From the NCBI RefSeq assembly GCF_963678635.1, contig NW_026971582.1, positions 35,947 through 99,946 on the forward strand: 64,000 nt of DNA, read 5' to 3'. Both the position numbers and the translations under genes were made by a program. Positions 1 through 9,560 of the stretch are shown piece after piece. The notes under the pieces were generated by a model, which did not search any database, had not been told where the DNA came from, and worked only from the letters and a program-made list of their open reading frames with translations. Position 1 is the stretch's first letter. Every line of letters begins with the position of its first letter. The DNA is from Symsagittifera roscoffensis. Taxonomy: Eukaryota > Xenacoelomorpha > Acoela > Convolutidae.

Positions 1-1
1 T

Positions 2-817
2 ACACAATCTTTTCAACCAATTCAGCAACAAAACCCAATGATCACACACTCGTATCAACCAACACAAATGCAAAATGAAATACCACTCCCATATTATCTT
101 CAACAACACGAAATAACAAGAAATCAACTTTCAAATTTTTCTCAAATGCCAAATGCAGCAGAATCATTACAAATGACAATGAATCCATACCTTATGGGTG
201 GATCATCAATAACATCAAATAAACCTTTAATGGTATTCACAGGAACAGACCCTGAATATTCTGTAGAAGACTATTTAAATGCAGTAACAGCAAATTTGAT
301 TTTAAATATAGGACCTGAACCAATTAATACGCCACTACATCAAAACTGGATACATCGACGCACAGCGTTGATACAAACAACTTTAGATGGCGCAGCCCAA
401 AAATGGTTTTCAGTATTGCCTATAGAAAGAAAATCAAATTGGAAAAGGTTTACACAAGAATTTTCAAAAATGTTTGACTCCGAAAGAAACAAACAACAAC
501 AAAGAGTTTTATGTAATGAAATTCGCAGATTACCAAACGAAACCATCAAGCAATTAGCAGTACGCATCGAAAAACTAGTTCGAAAAGCATATTCATTAAA
601 TACACACGACTATAAAAACACAAAGATGACAGAAATCTTAATGATGACCTTAATGAACACCGCAATTAAGAAAAATAGCAAAAAAAAAGAGAGCATCCCA
701 TCCTTCTTCAATTCGAGAACCCGATTTAGATTTTCGAAAACTAGTAGACAAACTAGAACAAGCAGAAATCACAATGAAACTCGAAGAAACGGAAATTCTG
801 AAATTACAATACGTTAA
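2..817 (+). pseudogene. gag: gag, capsid part (frame leaves the true reading frame near 690)
   Basis: The frame is open from the window edge, so the ATG at 38 is not the start; the inverted copy places the gag start about 1.65 kb further upstream. The middle part (residues ~60-215 counted from the ATG at 38) looks like the retrotransposon Gag/capsid domain: a segment around AAQKWFSVLP followed by W-x-x-F-x-x-x-F spacing and a basic helix-rich stretch. The reading frame of the homologous protein switches at 651-690, where a nine-A run (680-688) sits; the last ~40 residues before the stop at 817 are therefore out of frame. A single-base insertion in the A run is the simplest cause. The inverted copy also changes frame close by, but in the other direction. 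Confidence 0.8.
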
Positions 818-2108
818 CAGAATTGAAACAACTTCCACAGATATAAACAATATACAGGAATCAGATACAGACCTCGTTGAAAAAATCACTGAAATACTCA
901 ATATTTACGAAAAACACCCAAACTTTAAAGGCAAACCATCTTTCAAAAAATGGTGTAATTATTGCCGACGATACGGACATAGTATTTCTGAATGTAGACA
1001 AAAACAGCAAGACAATCAAAATAAACCTCAAAAATATAAAGAACCAAATAAATCATTCTATCAATACATGAAAAAAGATCAAAATCTACCAAACAAAACT
1101 GTGTACATCAACAACAGTTCAGGAAAACCACTCCCGAACAATACAAATTATACAAGAAATCAATCACCATATAACTCAAGTTATAGAGGAAGATCACCAG
1201 AACGAAGAAACACGCAAAATTCATCACAAAATCACTACAATAGACCAAATAGTCGAAATAACTATTCCAGATCAACTTCAAATACACAACGATTTGTTTC
1301 TAGATCTAATTCCCAATCAAGAAATAATTACTATCCAAACAATCAATCACGAAATTCATCATACAATAGGAATAGAAACTACTCCAATAATCGGAATAGA
1401 AGTTATTCAAACAACCGAAACCAGAATTACCCGAACAATCAATCAAGGAATAATTCATATAATAGATCGAACTATAACAGACCAAATAATAATTACCAAA
1501 ATAGATCGCGAAATAATTCACAAAATCGACACTCAAGTTATAATAATCGTTATAGAAATTATTCCCAATCACCACACCGGAATAATAATAATTATAATAA
1601 TTCTAATAATCGCCACAGAAGTAGTACACCTAAACATCAAAGACATATTAATCAAGTACAATCTAATCCAGAAACAACATCAGACCCTCCAGGTATTGAT
1701 GACACAGTAACTGATACGTTACAACTCAATCAAATAAACTGTGGATCATCAGATTCAGAAAGCGATGCAGAAAACACTCTCTCCATCAATATGATAAAAG
1801 TCGAAAATGACTATGAACCTGTTATATATGAACAACCTTTTTCATCACACATATATGAGAATCAATCAGAACTCCTTCACAATTATTATATTGAACCCAT
1901 CCATTCCACACCGACGACACAAAAAACTAATGAAATTAACACTACAAATCAACCCAATGAGAACGAAAAAACAAAATGCTTGAATACAAATCACATCTAT
2001 CAAAACATACCAAAACATACAAAAAGAACAACCCAAAGAAAAAATTTGGACAATACCATTTCTTTTAGAAAGTCCAAGAAGCAAAGAATTTCAACCAGCA
2101 GATCTTGA
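651..2108 (+). CDS. gag: gag, nucleocapsid part: zinc knuckle plus N/R/S/Y-rich tail
   Basis: Continues gag in the +1 frame relative to the upstream piece; homology to the inverted copy starts before the ATG at 774, so that ATG is probably not a natural start. It has a CCHC zinc knuckle, CNYCRRYGHSISEC (C-x2-C-x4-H-x4-C), near residue 60 from 774, the usual RNA-binding motif of nucleocapsid. About 190 residues almost wholly composed of Asn, Arg, Ser, Tyr and Gln follow, then an acidic stretch and a basic C-terminus. The low-complexity tail is far longer than in ordinary Ty3-type nucleocapsids. The end overlaps the open pol frame by 125 bases. The knuckle is kept in copy 2 (CNYCRQYVHSLAEC). 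Confidence 0.85.
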
Positions 2109-5100
2109 AATTGATTTTTTAATTGATTCAGGAGCAGAATCAAATATAATAAACATTCCCACATGGAATGAAATAAAAACCTTACACCCAAAGCTAACAC
2201 CTCTTGAAACCTCCAGCAAACTAGCAACAGCACAAGGATCAACATTAATAAACTACGGAAAAATTCAATTATTTCTTCTCCCCACAAGAACAATGGAGCA
2301 AAACAAAATTTTAACCAAACCATTTAAACAAATATTCCATATCACTGATATTAAACACAATATCATTGGAATACCATTTATCTCTAAATATATACCAACA
2401 ATCAACATCTTGAATAGTAAAATATTAATCAAAGATAAATATACAAAAACAAAAGACACATCCCTAACATTTTTTCAAAGATTAAATAAACAACCACCAT
2501 TTTTTTCAAAATTTTATCCAATATATAACCAACAAAGAAAACACCTGAAACCACTATCAGGAAACATCTATAATTTTTCAATCAAACAAGTTCACCAATA
2601 TGATAAAAAACAAAACAAACAAAAATTTTATATGTCAGATTTTGAATTCAAACCTATTCATAAATTTTTCAAAATCACTATCTCATCAATAAAATATTTG
2701 AAAAACTCGAATTCAGATATTATTTCCTTACATGTATACAACAAAACACCCTACCAAGTAACATTACCTTTAGGACTTTTAGGCTATTGCGAAACTAACG
2801 CTACAATATCACCAATACACGAAAAAGCATATCGTGTAAATAATATACTCCAATTACTAGATATTTGCCAATCCACAATCCTTAATGAAGAATTATCTAT
2901 AAATAATATAATAAGTAACGAAAAAAAAAATACGGATTATTTCACAAAAACCCCATATTTCAAACCGACATTCAACATAAATAACTACACAGAGAATCAA
3001 CAGAAATTTTTAACAATGTTTAATTTCCAACATTCACAAATAACACAAGACGAATTTGAAAAACTAGCCAAACAGCTAATTAAATATTCATCAGTCTATG
3101 CAACATCCAAATTTGATGTTGGCAAAATTAGCTCATCACTACATCTCCCATTAAAACCAGACGCAGTTTTCAAAAAACAAAGAGCAAGTAAAGTACCAAT
3201 TCACTTACACGATAAAGTGAACAGATTACTCGACATTTTAGAACAATACAACATTATATCACCAGTAAACAAAGAAGAACAACCAAAAGGCAACACATTT
3301 ATCAACCCTGTTATCATTTTAGCCAAAGGAGAATCATTAAAAATTGTTCTCGATGCTAGATACCTCAACTCACTCATAGATGAATCAAAGTGTAATTGGC
3401 CTATTGAACCAATACAAGTTATTTTAACAAAAATAAACGGAAAATATTTTACAACCGCAGATATGAATAGTGCATACAATCAAATGCCATTAGACGAACA
3501 ATCACGACGTTTAACACAATTTGTTATTGGAAACCAACAATACGAATTCAACCGCTTATTCTATGGAATATCCATAGGACCAGCTGCATTTTCAGCTTTT
3601 ATGAGCAAAATTTTTCGACCACTGATACTCAAGAAAAACGCAATCACCTATTTAGACGATGTTTTTATGCAATCACAGACAAAAGAAGAAATGTTCAATG
3701 TTTTAGAACAATATCACCAAATACTTCAGAACGAAAATCTGAAGGCCGCCCCCGATAAATCACACTTCTTTTTGACAAGAGTTAAATTCTTAGGACATAA
3801 TATAGAAAGAAAAACAATCACTCCATTGAAATCACGTATAGACGCTATTCAAAAACTCCAACCACCAACAAATAAAAAGAAAATCCAAGAATTCCTTGGA
3901 ATGTTAAACTTTTTAAGCAAATATGTTTATAAAATGCAATTATATCTACGACCATTTTATAATATACTAAGACAACAAAATAATTTTGAATGGAACACAG
4001 AACATCAAGCACGATTTGAAGAAATTAAAAAACTTCTAACTGAACAAATTTCAAACACAATTCCAGACTCAAATCAACCATTTTATGCAATGTGCGATGC
4101 TTCAAACTTTGGCATCGGCGCAGCGTTATTACAATCACATAATGGTACAAACAAAATGAACCTTATATCAGCAAATTCTCGATTATTCACTCAAGCAGAG
4201 CTAAGACTCTCAACCCTAATGAGAGAATGTACAGCCATAATCTATACACTTACAGAATATGAATTTCTGATACTTGGATCAAAACATCCAACAGTTCTAT
4301 TCACAGATCACAAACCAATCATTTTTCTCTTTACACAAAAATCTAATCCAAACCACCGAGTTTATAGATTTCAATTAATTTTAATGAAATTCCCAAACTT
4401 ACATATAGTTTGGACAGCAGGAAAGAATCTTGCATTACCAGACACATTAAGTCGAAATACGCCACCGGAATTACTTACACGCAAAACCACAGTTGAAATA
4501 CCCAAAAATATAAAATTCTACCTTGCAAAAAACGAAACATCACCCCGACTAGAATGCAAATATGCAGTAAAAACTGACGTTGAACAATCACAGATAAACA
4601 ATCTACAACACTTCCCACTTTATTTAGATTGTCAAAATAATCACTATGAAGTTGACCTACTTGGAACATCAACTTTTAAACCAATCCCATATTCACAATG
4701 GATAAAAAATAACACCCAACAAAAAAGAGTAAAACAACACTCGCATAAAAAAGACCTTTTTCCACTGATTGAAAAAGAAAACCTAACTGATAAAATAAAT
4801 TTATCAGGACCACAAACAAACGATTCAAAATACACAATAAATCAAGTATTTGACCTTCATGACCCACTTGATACAATTCCTTTATCTAAATTAGAAATTG
4901 AACACATTTTTCTCCCCCAAACAGAAACAATTACAATTTCAACACTGAAACAATATCAAAACCTTGACCCAGTAATTCGACAACTGAAATCATGGCACAA
5001 ATATAAAACTAAACCTATCAAAGCAGATTCAACTATTCTAGGAAACAAAACACTCCTCCGATATTTTCGAAAATTCAATAATACAACAATTAACGAAAAC

Positions 5101-6492
5101 ACAGACCTTCTAGAATACAAATTAAATGAATCTACAGTTCCCTGTCTCCCTCTAAGTATGATTCTCATAGCTTTTAATATTTCACATACACAAAATATTA
5201 AAGGACACTCTGGATCAGAGAAAACATATTCAAATTTTATACAAAACTTTTATTTCCCAAATGCACCAATTTGGATAAAAGTACTATGCAATGACTGTAT
5301 AGTATGTCAACTGAATAAACCTTACCCAAATCAAAAACAAATAGCACAAAAACAAGATTTTAAAGGACAAAGTTTGTACTTTAATCATCGTATCTCATTT
5401 GATACTAAAGGACCAATTTCACCCTCATCCGAAGGAAACTCCTACATTATGGTAATTGTTGACGCGTTTACACATTATGTAGCACTTAACCCAGTACCAC
5501 ATTGTAACGCTTATTACGCTTACACAACACTCTATGAACACTGGATAGCCAAATTCGGACTACCAGAAATTTTAGTTACAGACAACGGTACAGAATTCAT
5601 AAATAATGAAATCATCAAACTATGTCATCTATATAACATCAAACACAAACCACGTACATCTCACGCACCTTGGACAAACGGCTTAGTCGAAGGTATGAAC
5701 CGTTCATTACAAGAATATCTCAGATGTATCATCAATGGAAATGATACAAGATACACCGAATGGTCAGCAGATGTAAAATTATTTCCCTTAGCATATAATT
5801 CACAAATTACGACAACTCTAGGAATGTCACCATATGAAATGGTTTTTAACCAAAAGCCACGCAAACCAATAATGTTTACAGCAAACTCTCATAAAAACGC
5901 ACAAGGTTATTGTCAACCAAATAAAGACTCAATTTGTTATAACCTACCTTTACATACACACGATGAAGATCATTTTCATCACCCACAAATTCTTAAATTA
6001 GCCTCCGGTACACACATCGAATGGATTTTAAACAGAGATAAAAAACACAATGAAATTTACCAAAAAGTAACAAAAAAGTTGTTACAAAGGCAAAATATTA
6101 ATGAACAAATAAATTCACGCTTTACACCAGCCCCCGATTTAAAAATTGGAACATTTGTTTTAATACCCAATTTTAATACTCAAAAAGGAATTTCAAAAAA
6201 AATACAACCCCTTCGTAAAGGACCATACCAAATAATTGCAAAACCCACTGATGTCACATATAAAATTACCGACTCAGACAAAAAAGAAATCGTTCAACAC
6301 CGAAATAACCTATTACCTTATTATCCAAAAGAATACGCACTCCGCGAACTAACTCAATTATATTCTTTTACAGGTTTACAAGTTATTCAAAATGACCCAC
6401 ATACGGAAAATACAACGAAGAAACAAAAAGATTTTCACCTCAAAAACCAAATAACAAAATCAACCACCACAAAATCAATACAAAAAATCTAG
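1984..6492 (+). CDS. pol: Pol polyprotein: aspartic protease, reverse transcriptase, RNase H, integrase
   Basis: The frame is open from 1984, upstream of the first ATG at 2293, so the protease is encoded before any ATG and expression should come from a frameshift off gag. Protease: DSGAESN at 2125-2145. Counting residues from the ATG at 2293: RT has D390 (TADMNSAYNQ) and YLDD 453-456. RNase H acidic residues are D602, E645 and D672. Integrase has an H/H...C-x2-C zinc domain near 965-1010 and a catalytic D1037, D1097, E1133, which is exactly D-35-E. A GPY-type C-terminal module (KGPYQII) follows near 1310; no chromodomain is visible. All catalytic residues are intact. This order (RT-RH-IN) and motifs are those of Ty3/gypsy (Metaviridae). 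It should reverse transcribe and integrate the element. Confidence 0.95.
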   Translation: MQITSIKTYQNIQKEQPKEKIWTIPFLLESPRSKEFQPADLEIDFLIDSGAESNIINIPTWNEIKTLHPKLTPLETSSKLATAQGSTLINYGKIQLFLLPTRTMEQNKILTKPFKQIFHITDIKHNIIGIPFISKYIPTINILNSKILIKDKYTKTKDTSLTFFQRLNKQPPFFSKFYPIYNQQRKHLKPLSGNIYNFSIKQVHQYDKKQNKQKFYMSDFEFKPIHKFFKITISSIKYLKNSNSDIISLHVYNKTPYQVTLPLGLLGYCETNATISPIHEKAYRVNNILQLLDICQSTILNEELSINNIISNEKKNTDYFTKTPYFKPTFNINNYTENQQKFLTMFNFQHSQITQDEFEKLAKQLIKYSSVYATSKFDVGKISSSLHLPLKPDAVFKKQRASKVPIHLHDKVNRLLDILEQYNIISPVNKEEQPKGNTFINPVIILAKGESLKIVLDARYLNSLIDESKCNWPIEPIQVILTKINGKYFTTADMNSAYNQMPLDEQSRRLTQFVIGNQQYEFNRLFYGISIGPAAFSAFMSKIFRPLILKKNAITYLDDVFMQSQTKEEMFNVLEQYHQILQNENLKAAPDKSHFFLTRVKFLGHNIERKTITPLKSRIDAIQKLQPPTNKKKIQEFLGMLNFLSKYVYKMQLYLRPFYNILRQQNNFEWNTEHQARFEEIKKLLTEQISNTIPDSNQPFYAMCDASNFGIGAALLQSHNGTNKMNLISANSRLFTQAELRLSTLMRECTAIIYTLTEYEFLILGSKHPTVLFTDHKPIIFLFTQKSNPNHRVYRFQLILMKFPNLHIVWTAGKNLALPDTLSRNTPPELLTRKTTVEIPKNIKFYLAKNETSPRLECKYAVKTDVEQSQINNLQHFPLYLDCQNNHYEVDLLGTSTFKPIPYSQWIKNNTQQKRVKQHSHKKDLFPLIEKENLTDKINLSGPQTNDSKYTINQVFDLHDPLDTIPLSKLEIEHIFLPQTETITISTLKQYQNLDPVIRQLKSWHKYKTKPIKADSTILGNKTLLRYFRKFNNTTINENTDLLEYKLNESTVPCLPLSMILIAFNISHTQNIKGHSGSEKTYSNFIQNFYFPNAPIWIKVLCNDCIVCQLNKPYPNQKQIAQKQDFKGQSLYFNHRISFDTKGPISPSSEGNSYIMVIVDAFTHYVALNPVPHCNAYYAYTTLYEHWIAKFGLPEILVTDNGTEFINNEIIKLCHLYNIKHKPRTSHAPWTNGLVEGMNRSLQEYLRCIINGNDTRYTEWSADVKLFPLAYNSQITTTLGMSPYEMVFNQKPRKPIMFTANSHKNAQGYCQPNKDSICYNLPLHTHDEDHFHHPQILKLASGTHIEWILNRDKKHNEIYQKVTKKLLQRQNINEQINSRFTPAPDLKIGTFVLIPNFNTQKGISKKIQPLRKGPYQIIAKPTDVTYKITDSDKKEIVQHRNNLLPYYPKEYALRELTQLYSFTGLQVIQNDPHTENTTKKQKDFHLKNQITKSTTTKSIQKI

Positions 6493-6680
6493 ATCAAAAT
6501 ACATCTCAAAAAGAAAGAAAAAATAGAAAAATGACAGAATAAATAATACCCCAAGAACAAATCGACAAATCAGAACATAGAGAGTCTTCACGACTTAGAA
6601 ATCAACCACGTAAAAATTATAAATTATTCATCCCACAATCTAAAATATTAAAGAAAGTTGAATTTCAAAAACAACTTTAA
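6489..6680 (+). pseudogene. Out-of-frame remnant of the pol C-terminus
   Basis: After the pol stop a different frame (with an early TAA after its first 17 codons) encodes SSRLRNQPRKNY followed by a lysine-rich tail ending in KKVEFQKQL. The same block is recognisable in the inverted copy near 33850-33930, so it was probably coding. The stop at 6490-6492 may therefore truncate Pol by some 60 residues; I see no catalytic element in the lost part. Confidence 0.5.
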
Positions 6681-7500
6681 TTCTACATTTAATAATCTTT
6701 GCAACTCTGAAACATTTTACACTTTCATTTTTCAAAATAACATGCTGACAAACACGCAGCGATTCTAGTTCATAATTAGCCAATAGGATTCATCCAATCC
6801 GTCACCTTCTATAACTTTAACACAAACCAACTAGACGAAAAATATTAAACTCCAGGCATATCTATAACTATAACTCTACGACCTCCAGGTCAAAAATAAG
6901 CAAACCACTCCAACTTGACAACTAAAATAAATATCACCATAATATCATAACCCTCCCTTATCTAATAAACCAAAGATCAACAATATTTCCCCAACTCAGA
7001 CCTCAAATATCCTCCAAACAAATATGTTAAATTAGCCTAAAGTAAAAGAACGACCATTTTATTTAGCCTAAAGTATATAAATCTCAAAAATACCCCAGAT
7101 CATTTGACAAATGAAAATAAAGACAGAGAAGACCTCCCGATCACCATAAAAATTGCCCCCAACAATTTTTTACAAAACTCAACCCACTTGTCAAAAAACT
7201 AATAAATAAACCGACCACACTTGAAAATTGCCCCAAACAACAAAAAATATTCGATCACGAAGTCATTTCTTAAATGCTCTTCTATCAAACAGTCACTAAA
7301 ATTATCACAAACCTCAAACAATTTTTTACGATACTTCAAACTTTCATAATATTTCTTTTTGATATCCTTGAATCTTTTCTAATAATCTTAATCATTTTTT
7401 GTAATATTTTTTAAATTTTCTACACTATATTAGAACTATTTCTCCAACTTTCAAAAACCCTTGATTATATCCACAGGTACGATTTATACAACTTGTCTAA
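6681..7500 (+). other. Non-coding gap between pol and the accessory ORFs
   Basis: No frame longer than a few dozen codons. The block is recognisably shared with copy 2 (about 33010-33840), so it is part of the element and not a later insertion. It contains a duplicated motif with a TATA-like sequence (7032-7080) and runs of A/C-rich sequence. Confidence 0.6.
7032..7080 (+). promoter_or_regulatory. Duplicated TTAGCCTAAAGT motif with TATA-like sequence
   Basis: TTAGCCTAAAGT occurs at 7032-7043 and 7063-7074, 31 bases apart. The second copy runs directly into TATATAA (7074-7080). The inverted copy keeps the pair with the same 31-base spacing (reverse complement at 33433 and 33464), though its TATA is degenerate. 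The position, just ahead of the accessory ORFs and env, suggests an internal promoter, but this is inference; a shared sequence could equally be an RNA export or splicing element. Confidence 0.35.
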
Positions 7501-7689
7501 ATGATACGAACTATTTTCAGTAGAACTGATATTTTTCTACTATTTGTAATTTTCATAACATTTCTATCATCCCTCATTTTGACCATATGCAAATGTATAA
7601 AGAAAGCAATCATCACATTCGCTCTAGCAACAATCCTCCTAATTCTTTTTTTAGAAGAATACTATAATAAACATAAACTTTTTCACTAA
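7501..7689 (+). CDS. Small two-helix membrane protein, accessory ORF
   Basis: 62 codons, start ATG at 7501. Two hydrophobic stretches (about residues 11-31 and 36-53) flank a short KCIKK turn, and the C-terminus is charged (EEYYNKHK), so a hairpin membrane protein is likely. Copy 2 carries the same protein (about 32845-33000, minus): the second helix, the EEYY motif and the lysine turn are all recognisable despite a one-base frame change in an A run. Conservation in both copies argues it was a real gene. Such small proteins in retroviruses can be viroporin-like or act in assembly; nothing in the sequence decides this. Confidence 0.55.
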   Translation: MIRTIFSRTDIFLLFVIFITFLSSLILTICKCIKKAIITFALATILLILFLEEYYNKHKLFH

Positions 7690-7697
7690 AAGAATAG

Positions 7698-8850
7698 ACC
7701 AAAAAGCTATCAAAAATTGCTACCCAACAGTCACAAAGTCAGTCTTCACCGACATCATCCCAAGAAAACCCGACACCACTTTCAACTACCCAAAACCCCC
7801 AAACATCTACACGAATTTCTTTTCAAGATAACCCATATACCTTTGAAGAATGACACGCTCGCTTATCAGAACCACTAGAACCAGTTCAACGACAAGCACC
7901 TCTAAGCGAACCAACATATAACTTATACCCAACACTACCACAAGAATTAAGTAGAATAAGAAATCCTAGTCAAAACCAAAATACAGTCGAAATAAATAGA
8001 CAAATTATACATCCTCGACGAAACAGAAATTTTCAAACTCCCCGAGTTCATTTTGATATACCTCAATCCCCATCACAAAACACTCCAGAAAACCCCATTG
8101 GTATATTACCAGAAACCCCTACGCTTCTTTCACAATGTAGCACCTCAAGCCTACCATCAGATTACTTAGGTTCAACACCAACATCTGAACAAATACGTGA
8201 AAATCCCTTTAACCCCCCAAACCAGGCATCACGACTACCATATTGGACAACACATTCATTTACACAAGGTGAACTAAATTTAGTCAATGATCCAATAGAT
8301 ATTTCTACGGATACAACAACATCCTCATCACTACCAGAAACATTATCACTACCATCAACACCATCAATAAGCCAGATTTCACCACCACCTTTTAACTTAA
8401 ATTTTCCAAATAATCTCGACGCCAGATATCGAGAACAATCATCAACAAATATCCCTTTAAGACTAGATTGGAATACATTTACAGCCCCTCCACCATTATT
8501 TACATTTACATTTACAGCCCCTCCAACATCTAGCAAGTAATCGCCTTCACAACTGGGCACTTAATAGATTACAATACCGGCAAGACATTCACGACGATAT
8601 CCGTGATCACAATATCCAAATACTCCAACAAAACAGTTTACAATTAAAGTTTGAAATCACAGTTAAATTAAACAACATTACTCAACATCCCTACCCATTA
8701 AACCCACCAAACATAACAGCTCAATCACTACCACCACCATTTATAACCACTGAAGTAATATATAAATACGACAGATATACCAAAAAGACAATTGGTTACA
8801 TCACATTTTATAACCCATACTCAGGATTATCATACACATGTATATTCTAA
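7698..8850 (+). pseudogene. Pre-env proline/serine-rich ORF, conserved in both copies, no ATG seen
   Basis: Frame 7698-8541 is open except for TGA at 7848-7850, and encodes a Pro/Ser/Thr/Asn-rich region with blocks such as RVHFDIPQSP and IRENPFNPP. It then shifts frame and ends at 8848-8850 with a more ordered domain (LKFEITVKLNN, then TTEVIYKYDRYTKK, then FYNPYSGLSYTCIF). In copy 2 the stretch from MSLPEF to SYTCIF is one uninterrupted frame (31644-32153 minus), and AGA stands where copy 1 has the TGA, so both lesions are secondary. The frame change sits beside a short local duplication near 8505-8530. No in-frame ATG occurs near the start, so translation would need splicing or frameshifting from the small ORF just upstream. 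The stop overlaps the env ATG by 13 bases. Function unknown. Confidence 0.6.
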
Positions 8851-9560
8851 AATTATTAATTTTTCTCCAACTCCTTTTTCTAGTAATCTCAGATCAAAAC
8901 ATAAACGCTTCTCCCCGCACAGGACCCCAAGATTTATTAGTAACACATTACGATTGTGAAGAAAACGAACAAAAAACACTACACAAGTATGCAATAAATC
9001 AAGTATCACAATGCGAAACAGAACCCCAAGCCATAGAAACTACAAACGTAATAGCAACACTTTATTCAAAAGCCCGAGCAACTACAGTTATAGGATATAA
9101 ATTCAAAGCAACATTTTCTGAAAAGAAAGTACATTGTTCACAAGTCTCAAACGGAATTAAAAACCGACTTGACCATGAATCATTCTACCAGAGTAATATA
9201 GAACGACTTTTACATCTCAATCCCGAAGATTGTAAAAACGAGTTACTCCGACTAAACATCACAAAAAATAAAAACACAGATAGAAAGTTAGTATATTTCC
9301 AAGTTTTTTCGGATTCTGTACATCAAGCAGAACTTGAAAGATATCAAGGACATATAAAACTAGATGAAAAGTACCCATATAACGGCGCACACGGACAATT
9401 AACTTATGATATACACGATAAACACTGGATACCACACATTGGTATAAATGACCCATCAAACTGCAAAGCAGACACAAAAAAACAAAGGATACCAAGAGAT
9501 CATGTTTTTCGATTGGAAAATACAACTCGAAAAAATACAACTCACACGAGATTTATCTGA
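8838..9560 (+). pseudogene. env: env, N-terminal part (signal peptide and ectodomain start), frameshifted near 9480
   Basis: Starts at ATG 8838 with a clear signal peptide (hydrophobic residues 3-19, then DQNINASP). The ectodomain begins with YDCEENEQKT, a cysteine-containing segment, and a conserved GYKFKATFSEKKVHCSQ block also present in copy 2. The true frame ends at about 9476-9486, where a seven-A run holds one base more than copy 2; the remaining residues to 9560 are out of frame. Copy 2 reads through this spot in one frame, so copy 1 carries a one-base insertion (or an assembly error) here. Confidence 0.75.

Noticed and set aside
651..817. Programmed frameshift inside gag
   Set aside because: Copy 1 and copy 2 change frame in opposite directions near this site, which fits independent indels in A runs better than a conserved recoding signal.
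6000..6492. Chromodomain at the integrase C-terminus
   Set aside because: Only the GPY-type module is visible; the aromatic cage pattern of a chromodomain is absent.
8162..8560. 132-codon minus-strand frame
   Set aside because: It is antisense to the pre-env ORF, whose sense sequence is conserved in copy 2.
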